NCBI RefSeq assembly: GCF_000972845.2
Contig: NC_040011.1
Coordinates: 27,756,379 to 27,820,378, forward strand
Source: Larimichthys crocea
Lineage: Eukaryota > Chordata > Actinopteri > Sciaenidae
Direction: 5' to 3'
DNA: 64,000 nt
In this document: positions 56,777 through 64,000 of the stretch, in pieces
Layout of the letters: the number at the start of each line of letters is the position of its first letter
How positions within the stretch are numbered: position 1 is the stretch's first letter
The notes under the pieces: generated by a model
Databases searched by the model: none
What the model was told of the DNA's origin: nothing
Seen by the model: only the letters and a program-made list of their open reading frames with translations
Position numbers and translations under genes: made by a program

Positions 56777-56885
56777 ATTTGAATGCAAATCTCCAAGAGT
56801 TGAGGAGTTGGCTGACGTCAGGCGGGCCTTAGTATACCTTTACCATCTTGTCAGCAGAGTCACATCATGTGAGACTGGAGACAGA
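56777..56885 (+). promoter_or_regulatory. cdx4: cdx4 proximal promoter candidate
   Basis: Contains an octamer ATGCAAAT within ATTTGAATGCAAAT (56,777-56,790), a CRE-type TGACGTCA at 56,813 and a weak TATA-like TATAC at 56,833, 160-270 bp before the start codon. These motifs suggest a compact promoter, but the start site is not proven. Confidence 0.45.
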
Positions 56886-57044
56886 CTGGAACTACGTCGT
56901 ATTTCACACTGGGAACCCATTTGGACTACATAAACAGCATAAGGATTGTTTTTAACAGTTTCAGGGCAAAAATGTCGCCTTAAACCGGCCACATTACCCC
57001 TTTGCTGTTCTTTTATTATATTTAATTGTTTTTTTGTACAAATC

Positions 57045-57480
57045 ATGTATGTGGGATACCTTCTGGATAAAGAAAGCGGTATGTATCACCAAGGGCCAGT
57101 AAGAAGATCAAGCATCAATCTGCCGCCACAGAACTTTGTTTCTACACCACAGTACCCAGACTTTACTGGATACCATCATGTGCCAAACATGGATACGCAC
57201 GCACAGTCTGCGGGGAGTTGGGGACCTTCATATGGCGCTCCACGAGAGGACTGGGGTGCTTATAGTTTGGGACCACCTAATACTATTCCTACACCCATGA
57301 ACAACTCCTCTCCTGGACAGGTTCCTTACTGCTCATCTGAGTACAGTCATATGCATCCTCCAGGATCTGCGGTGTTACAGCCGCCACCGGAGAACGTTAC
57401 TGTTGCACAACTTTCTCCTGATAGAGAAAGACGCAATTCATTCCAGTGGATGAGTAAAACTGCGCAATCATCTTCTACAG
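57045..57480 (+). CDS. cdx4: cdx4 exon 1
   Basis: Intact 145-codon exon, from ATGTATGTGG to donor CAGGTGAG. It holds the transactivation region and the FQWM motif. It is the only unbroken one of the three exon-1 copies in the window. Confidence 0.95.
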
Positions 57481-60018
57481 GTGAGTTCATCTTCTTAAAC
57501 ACTGTGACTGTGCTGAAATTGTGTTATTCCGTTCCGTTGCATTTTCTTGCAACACATTTTTTTTCTGCACACGACAGTTCGAGTTTCTGTGAGTTGCACA
57601 GACTTTTACGCACACGTTTTCTGGCAATCTATGTCATTTAATATAAAATATCCCGTCGAATTCGTTTAATTAAAAAAGGTTAAAGGCTAAACGTATTACC
57701 AGACAAAATGCCGTAGAAAAAGTATAATATATCACCAGAAACTGAAAGAACAGAGTGAAACTCGAGTATTTTGACACTTCATGTCTTCATGGGTGTTGCT
57801 CACATTTCGGCTAATAACAGTGCAAAATGTGAACGGAATGGCCAAATTTAAAGGTTATAATTGAAACTGCCCCATGTGAAATTATAGAAACGAACTGAGT
57901 CAGACTGGCACAAGTGAAAAGTCCTCATAACTCATTTCCATATCTCATAATTTCGATGGGAAAATTGACTGAAGGCCAACAGCTCAGTCTGCTGTGGTGG
58001 AAATAAAAAAAAAAAAAGGTGTGAGGAATCGGCGCCAGGCCCAGTTGTGATGTTAATGTCATTATTCCTGGAGATGTGAGGTCGACTTCCCTGTCACATT
58101 GTTTGGTGTTTTGAGTGTTATCCGTCATATCCAGGCGGTGGTCTTTGCTTTCAACACCTCTTTACTTTGATATGCACCAACCTTCCCTTCCTCTCCAAGA
58201 GTTATATTGCCGGAAAGAGTGAAGTTTTTCACAGCTACTGTCTCAAACATGGAGTACATACTGTAGGCCTGTAAAGTACACTTTGAAATCCAATATTTTA
58301 AAAGTTATGTCACTTATTTCATAACCTGCATTCGTTAAATACATTTAGCTCACATTTTATCACATTTTTTAAATGATTTTTGATCAGATTAACATCATCG
58401 GTCATTTGTTTTCAAACTCACTTGTATTAAAAGTTTACATGAACTCCTGTATCAGGATCCAACCATTTCAAATGAGCTCTCAGGCCGTGTGGAGGTGTTT
58501 CAAGGCGCGTTACAGTCTCTACACATGTTTTTCTTCTTATCTCTTGTGTCGTTTCTTTCTTTCTAACTTGTCAGAAGAGAATCTGATTGTAAGCTGTTTG
58601 AAATTCACCGTGCCACTGTTGTCATCAAAGCAAGATAAAAACAAGCTCAATTTGCGTATGTGTAGACCAGAGCAAAGCGATGTGGATTTAAGACGCTGTT
58701 AATAAAGATGCTATGTGCAGATAGGCCGGTCCTGGCATGCAAGCCTGCTCTGCGTAAATCTTCCAGTTTAACCACCTAAAAAAAACAAAACAAAAATCTT
58801 AACGATGTGTTTTTTTTTTTTTTTGTCGCCTTCACAGGTAAAACAAGGACGAAGGAGAAGTACAGGGTAGTTTACACAGACCATCAGAGGCTGGAGCTGG
58901 AAAAAGAGTTTCACTTCAACAGATACATCACCATCAGGAGGAAATCTGAACTGGCTGTCAACCTCGGTCTGTCGGAAAGACAGGTATGTCTCTATTAATT
59001 TAAATCCTCCTGCCTGGTTTATATTTATTCAGAAAGATGCAATAAATCATGTAGAAATAGATTATTATAACAAGCATATGTCTTTGGACACCACATAGAA
59101 CTGTAGGCCTGTTTTCACACTTGTAACTTACAAAATGTCAATATTATTATATATTATAAAATATTATGATAGCTCCCTGAGACAGAAACACATTGGGATA
59201 TATTTAAAGATTCACAAAACCCTGATATGTTGTCTTTATTTATTTTAATTCACTAGTTATTATGTGTTATTAGATATTCATGGTGTTCACACAGGTTTTT
59301 ATATTTTCTATAAACCTGAAAAGCCAGTACTAATAACAACAAATTATGTAAATGTGTTTATTATACTAGGCTTATTATTTTTTGTTATTTATTATTGTAA
59401 TCATCTCATCGATATGTGAATAGACATTTTATTCTAGTAAGACATGACATGAATATAAACGAGGTTGCTCACACTCAAAAAATATATGTACTGTGTTTGT
59501 CATTATTATTTATTAATATGCTATATTTTCTGTCTTTCTATATATTTTAATTTTAATTATAATAGTCGAAATTAAAGAATGTAGCTTGCATCTTAAAAAT
59601 ATATAGCATATTTTAATTTTTCATTACTTTACGCGTATTTTCTATCTTTTTATTCTGTTTTACTCTATTGTATTTCATTGAAGGTCATAGAAGCGCGTGG
59701 ATATGAACGCAGGTAGCCCTTACATTAAAAAAATAATAAAAAAAAAATAATAATAATAATGTCATTTCCTTTGTACTTTTTCAGGTGAAAATCTGGTTTC
59801 AGAACCGCAGAGCCAAAGAGAGGAAACTGATCAAGAAGAAGCTGGGTCAATCTGACGGCAGCGGGGGTTCTGTGCACAGTGACCCGGGTTCAGTGAGCCC
59901 TCTGCCCGTGCCGGGCTCTCTCAGTCCCACAGACATCCACGGCTCCCTGTACCCTCCTCAGGGAATGAACACCTTGCCATCTATCAGGAATATACAGCAA
60001 GTGACTGTGACTCAGTAA
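57045..60018 (+). CDS. cdx4: Caudal-type homeobox transcription factor Cdx4
   Basis: Nuclear transcription factor of the ParaHox caudal family; it activates posterior Hox genes and supports axial and blood development (family knowledge). Three exons, 57,045-57,480, 58,838-58,983 and 59,785-60,018, join to 271 residues. The N-terminus [18 protein letters not shown] is typical of Cdx4. The hexapeptide-like FQWM lies at 133-136, the homeodomain at about 151-210 with [11 protein letters not shown] and Asn51 at residue 201, and the C-terminus ends QQVTVTQ. The start was chosen because it opens the conserved Cdx N-terminus; the longer open frame upstream is not Cdx-like. An intron between homeodomain positions 44 and 45 is the usual Cdx site. 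Two broken copies of exons 1-2 precede it. Confidence 0.95.
57481..58837 (+). other. cdx4: cdx4 intron 1
   Basis: 1.36-kb AT-rich intron, also present in blocks A and B. No repeat or gene was recognised. A poly(T) run precedes the acceptor. Confidence 0.8.
58838..58983 (+). CDS. cdx4: cdx4 exon 2 (homeodomain helices 1-2)
   Basis: The acceptor is CTTCACAG and the donor GTATGT. It encodes [20 protein letters not shown] and the rest of the first two helices, ending LGLSERQ. Confidence 0.97.
58984..59784 (+). other. cdx4: cdx4 intron 2
   Basis: 0.8-kb, strongly AT-rich intron. The triplicated sequence stops within its first 100 bp; from there to exon 3 the sequence is single-copy in the window. 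Confidence 0.85.
59785..60018 (+). CDS. cdx4: cdx4 exon 3 (recognition helix, C-terminus)
   Basis: The acceptor is TTTTTCAG, and the first codons read [20 protein letters not shown] Ser/Pro/Gly-rich tail ends QVTVTQ and TAA. No second copy exists in the window. Confidence 0.97.
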   Translation: MKIWFQNRRAKERKLIKKKLGQSDGSGGSVHSDPGSVSPLPVPGSLSPTDIHGSLYPPQGMNTLPSIRNIQQVTVTQ

Positions 60019-60360
60019 AGCAGTTCACCCTCTGGACCAACTAACATAACTGAGCACTCCGACACGCTGACAGGACACTTGATAGGCAGCCAGAGGATCT
60101 GAACTCTCGTCCTGAAGCACAAAGCTGTGGATAAAGATGTGATTTATAGCAACGAAATGCTGGAGGCTCTTGAAATATTGCTTTTTATAGAATAGTTCTA
60201 ATAAAAACGTGGGGATTTAAAAGAAAAAAACGAAAAAATCGACGTGTTTCAAACTTAAAAGCTTTAAATTGTTTGTGAGTTAACAAGATATAAATATCCT
60301 TTTTTTTGTATGTCATGATGATGTGTGTATGTGAATAAAACGAGAATTCAGGGACATTTT
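60019..60360 (+). other. cdx4: cdx4 3' untranslated region
   Basis: AT-rich sequence with AATAAA signals at 60,200 and 60,334, either of which could define the 3' end. Confidence 0.5.
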
Positions 60361-61176
60361 AATGAAGATTCAAACTGGCTTTGTGTATGTGGCTCCTGCC
60401 ACATGCTTATTTGACTTGACAAATCATCTAAACACGTTTTCTCAGCACAACTTTAATGATACGGGTCGTTTTATGGCAACGTTCAAAATGTAAATAAAAT
60501 TAGGTTTTTTTGCAGTAATACACCTGTCATCTCTCTTATTTCTGTTTGTTTGGAAGTTTGAATAACTGAACAAGTGTTATCAAGTGTTGTATCTGAAATG
60601 ATTTTATTCACCTGTACAGATATATACCTGTGCATATCCTACAATCTATATTTTCTACTTGTCTTAGCTGATAGGTTTGGACACATTAAGTCAGGTACAA
60701 AACAACAAAAAAAAACTAACATGTTTGGACATAGTAATAAATCAATTCAATGCATCTACCTCTGAACATGAACATCTTAATCAGACAGACATCTGTAAAA
60801 TTACCTCAGTAAATGTGACTTTTAAACTTAAGACTTTTAAGCAAGTGTCCACAAGTGGACATAGTAATTAAATGCTGTGGTGTTCGTGTTCTCTGCCCTA
60901 TTTAACGCTTTAAATTGTCATTTTCGGCTGTTCATGAGGTGCACCTTGATTTTGCACTCATCTACTGAGCCACGCTGTAAAACATTTTAGTCTACACACT
61001 TGACTCTCGCATGTTTCGGGTCAGTAGAAGTGAGGCCGGTTCAAAGCATTTTTAACAGGTTCAATTATGTGAGGTGACATGTTAATTGTCATGTGGCTAA
61101 ACTGGCTGTTTCAGAGGGGAGGACTGACTTTGGACATTAAGTTAATTAATTAATTGTAAACTTATAATATCAAACA

Positions 61177-61178
<2 letters not shown>
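60361..61178. other. cdx4-chic1 intergenic sequence
   Basis: About 0.8 kb with no recognised gene or mobile element. A further AATAAA at about 60,494 might belong to a longer cdx4 transcript. Confidence 0.55.
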
Positions 61179-61221
<43 letters not shown>

Positions 61222-61240
61222 CGTGTGTGTGTGTGTGTGT
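61179..61240. repeat. (GT)n microsatellite
   Basis: Roughly 30 GT units interrupted once by TC, about 110 bp upstream of the chic1 start codon. Confidence 0.97.
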
Positions 61241-61259
61241 TATATAATGTGTCATGTAT

Positions 61260-61860
61260 TGATGGTGGTGACGATGGTCGCTCTCCACAAACTCCAGCTG
61301 CGCGTGCCCGCTCGTACGTCCCCGTGCGCAGCCCCGCAGGAGACGTCATGAGCGTCTTACTACCCAACATGGCGGACTTTGATACCATTTATGAGTTGGA
61401 AGACGAAGAGGATGAGCACGTAGTGAGCGAAGAACACTTGCCCAGATACTGCCCGGAGCCCGTGGTTATGCGAGGGGCCGGGCACATCACAGTGTAAGCA
61501 GAGCCGTGTTTGTCTGTCTTTATTCGGGTTGTTGTTGTTGTTTTTTTTGGTGGTCTTCAGCCTTTTAGCCTGTTTAGCGGACGCTAGCCCGCTAGCAGGC
61601 TAACGCCAAACACAAACAACTCTCTCAGTTTAGCCGAGCGGTCGGTGAGGGCGGCGGTTGGAACGCGGTTACCACAGAAACTAGCGTTAACAGGTCTCGT
61701 GTCTCCATGGCAACCGCGAATGTGGTGGCCTTAGCTACCGTTGTCTCGTTTTGTTCGGTGAGTTTAGTTACGCTGGGTGTGAATTCCGTTAGCTGGAAGT
61801 CAAAGTAACGTTGTCACCGAGCAGACCGACACGCCGTCACCTGTGTGGCTGTGTGCTTCA
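61260..61860 (+). promoter_or_regulatory. chic1: CpG-rich start region of chic1
   Basis: CpG dinucleotides become frequent (GCTGCGCGTGCCCGCTCG, GCGGCGGTTGGAACGCGG) in contrast to the AT-rich surroundings, suggesting a CpG-island promoter spanning exon 1 and the start of intron 1. No TATA box was seen. Confidence 0.55.
61348..61493 (+). CDS. chic1: chic1 exon 1
   Basis: Starts at the ATG of GTCATGAGCG. A second in-frame ATG (MADFD) would give a CHIC2-like start. The donor GTAAGC at 61,494 splits the valine codon of HITV. Confidence 0.92.
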
Positions 61861-64000
61861 CAGAGTGATCCACGGAGTCAGCACAATGTCACAGCTTTAA
61901 CCAACGCGTGAAACCAGGTTTCATCGTTGTTTACATGTTAGCTATGACGAGAGAGAGGAGCCCTGGCCATGACGTCACAATAAATGTGTACTTATCATGA
62001 CGTCATTTTCGTCTCACCATCACATGAATATGACTGGTACACGTCGTCTCTGCCTGCTTAGTGTGAGGGTATCAGAACCGTTCACATGTGTAGTGTTGAT
62101 GTTGATCTCTCCAGGAGACATGATCAGCTTTATGATACATGTTAATTATCTAATTATCAGCAGACAGATCAACATTGTGTCTTTTCTTTCTTCACTCTGC
62201 GTGGAGATCTTTTATTCTTTATTAGGATGTCCATAGAAGTGCTTGCTAGTCTTCCTGGAGTCCATCCAAAAAACAACAATAATAATAAAACAACAATTTA
62301 AAATCAAACATTATCAATAAAGACAAAAAATTACATTATTTAGTGAAATAATAAGTCACAAAAACATAACATAATAGAGACAAATACAAAGAGTCACAAA
62401 CCAAATACAAATAAACAGGAAAGCTGTGAACCAGCGATATCAAAATAACATCTATGGGAGATTAATATGTTTTTGTTAAAATCTGTTTTTGATCTGTCTG
62501 ATGTCCGTAACTAAACATATTCCAGGCACAAGTCAAGTAAAGCGGTTTTATTATTGTCATTTCAGCCATATACACAGTACACACTGAAACAAGGACCGTG
62601 CTGCTACATGAAACATACAACATCAGGACTACATTAATGTGCACACACAACACAACATACAACACAACATACAACAAGGGCTACGTAAACAATTTGATAA
62701 GAAACAACAGACGGAGTGTGACAGACTTGGATGTAACACTTCTCATCATACACTTTGTTCATGGACTTCAGATGACCAGTACTCACTTGATGTGTTATAC
62801 AGCCATGACAAAAACAGCATTCACCTCCACAAAATAAGTGTGTTGTGTTATTCCTAATAACAGTATGCATGAATAACCGATGACTAGATTTTAGTTAAGC
62901 AGGTAACTGAGATAATTGTTCATACATCTCACATACGTTAGCACGGTTCTGCATGTACACACATGTATATACTGTAGAGATAACATGCAGCACACCATCT
63001 GTGAAGTGGATGTTTTTTTTTATATGCGAGGATGATAGCTGAATTATTTAATAATTAATTACAGGGTGTGATCACACATTTCCATGTATAATATAAAATA
63101 AATAAAGTACTAAAGGCTTATGGGAAGCTTGTAAGCATAAACTTATCATCCTGATCATCATTTATTAGTACAGTTTTTATTTTTTGGGGGGGGATTTTTC
63201 ACATTGATTATATAGAAGTATTATTGTATTAGTTTGTGATATGATGTCACATGGTCCCCTGGATTCCTGCATTATTTACATCATGGACTACAATTGAAAT
63301 AAATATGCTATAGTTCTCTATAACAAAAAAAAAAAACTGTGCAGAAGAAATCATTTGTTTCCGAGCATGTTCTGTCTCATCACATAATCATAAAAAACTG
63401 GATTACTTTTGTTCTCGTTGTGTCTATAGTAAGATTTTGTTTGTAGTTTAAGGTGAATCCATGTTCACATTGTGTTTGTTGTTGTTTTTTCAGGTTTGGA
63501 CTGAGCAACAGATTTGACACAGAATTTCCCTCTGTTCTCACGGGAAAGGTACAGTTGCTTCTTAGTCTTTTTGCACTTCAGTCTTGCAGGTTTGCTCTCT
63601 GTTCAACTCCAAGTAGGAAGAATTAAGCAATTAAAGCCACAGTGATTCTATTGTTCTTTTGGGCCTTTAACAGCTCCAACTTCCCCAGACCGACCCATTC
63701 AAACCTCTCCAAGTGGTTTTGATCTGATGGAGATGCATTTTAACTAACGCACCACAGTGCATAGAAAAGAGCCTGAATGTGCTGCTGTCCAGCTCTGTAA
63801 ATGAGTAAACCGTCTATGGGACTCAGTTGGCAGGGACCCCAGTGTTTTTGAGGGTCCAGCTCCAGGTGATAAAATAATGAAATGAAGACTTTGCCGCAGA
63901 CAAGAAAGGAAAGCTTCCTGGGTCGGACGCAGAAACACAAAAAGGCTGTAGGGGTAAGAGCAGGCCGAGGGAAGTGTGGGGCAATAAAAAGTATCTTCAG
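61348..64000 (+). CDS. chic1: Cysteine-rich hydrophobic domain protein Chic1 (3' partial)
   Basis: CHIC proteins are small, palmitoylated, membrane-associated proteins of the plasma membrane and Golgi vesicles. Two exons are in the window, 61,348-61,493 and 63,494-63,548. The start MSVLLPNMADFDTIYELE matches mammalian CHIC1 (MSILLPNMAEFDTI); CHIC2 lacks the first seven residues. Next come VSEEHLPRYCPEPVV, RGAGHITV and, from exon 2, FGLSNRFDTEFPSVLTGK, all family signatures. The long Ser- and Glu-rich insert of mammalian CHIC1 is absent. The cysteine-rich domain lies beyond the window. Being next to cdx4 matches the CDX4-CHIC1 pair on the mammalian X chromosome. Confidence 0.92.
62210..62270. 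repeat. Dispersed fish repeat fragment (TTATTAGGAT...CTTCCTGG)
   Basis: CTTTATTAGGATGTCCATAG followed by GCTAGTCTTCCTGGAGTCCA resembles a frequent teleost repeat (TTAGGATCCCCATTAG..., CTTCCTGGGGTCC). Confidence 0.5.
62530..62690. repeat. Dispersed fish repeat fragment (ATATACACAGTACACACTGA)
   Basis: TATTGTCATTTCAGCCATAT, ACACTGAAACAAGGACCGTG and CTGCTACATGAAACATACAA follow the order of a common teleost interspersed repeat. A tract of tandem-like ACAACAC units follows. Confidence 0.5.
63494..63548 (+). CDS. chic1: chic1 exon 2
   Basis: The acceptor is TTTTTTCAG and the donor GTACAG. It encodes FGLSNRFDTEFPSVLTGK, almost identical to CHIC1/CHIC2 of other vertebrates. Confidence 0.95.
63549..64000 (+). 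other. chic1: chic1 intron 2 (start)
   Basis: The remaining 450 bp hold no further recognisable chic1 exon or repeat. The next exon is expected beyond the window. Confidence 0.7.

Larger units (their letters stand above)
61494..63493 (+). other. chic1: chic1 intron 1
   Basis: 2-kb intron. The first 400 bp are CpG-rich. Two dispersed-repeat fragments lie at 62,210 and 62,530; the remainder is AT-rich and unrecognised. Confidence 0.8.

Noticed and set aside
61183..61347. Extending chic1 upstream in frame through the (GT)n tract
   Set aside because: The upstream residues come from the microsatellite and 5' UTR. The ATG at 61,348 gives the conserved CHIC1 start.

Overview
The window is vertebrate nuclear DNA, almost certainly from a percomorph-type teleost. 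It holds spliced genes with GT-AG introns of 0.1 to 2.6 kb, abundant dinucleotide and tetranucleotide microsatellites, and scattered fish repeats (a TIR MITE, a tRNA-derived SINE, Tc1-like pieces). Three plus-strand genes lie in the order kdrl (VEGF receptor 4 type), cdx4, chic1. This is the known vertebrate neighbourhood of the cdx4-type ParaHox locus. All assignments come from reading translated exons and splice sites; no database search was run.

Region by region: 1-33,635 is kdrl from its second exon (5' part missing) to the poly(A) signal. Twenty-nine exons encode 1,284 residues: seven Ig domains, one membrane helix, a split tyrosine kinase and a C-terminal tail. 33,640-39,535 is intergenic, with relics of several dispersed repeats and a dead Tc1-like transposase. 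39,536-59,080 is abnormal. The cdx4 upstream region, exon 1, intron 1 and exon 2 occur three times, forward (A, 39,536-46,379), reversed (B, 46,390-52,564) and forward (C, 52,729 on). A 10-N gap sits exactly at the A/B mirror point. Copies A and B are full of one-base insertions and deletions in exons and introns alike, and share variants that C lacks. Only C continues into cdx4 exon 3 and is intact. The simplest reading is an assembly or haplotype artefact rather than three genes. 57,045-60,018 is the intact cdx4, and 61,348 to the window end is the start of chic1, with a CpG-rich first exon.

The genes do not form an operon or pathway. kdrl encodes an endothelial VEGF receptor tyrosine kinase, cdx4 a caudal homeodomain transcription factor for posterior patterning and blood specification, and chic1 a small palmitoylated membrane-associated protein. 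No new biological system is evident. The observations most worth checking are the palindromic cdx4 block, a Tc1-like insertion present in only one of its copies, and a kdrl tail that looks like FLT1 rather than KDR and lacks the main KDR docking tyrosines.
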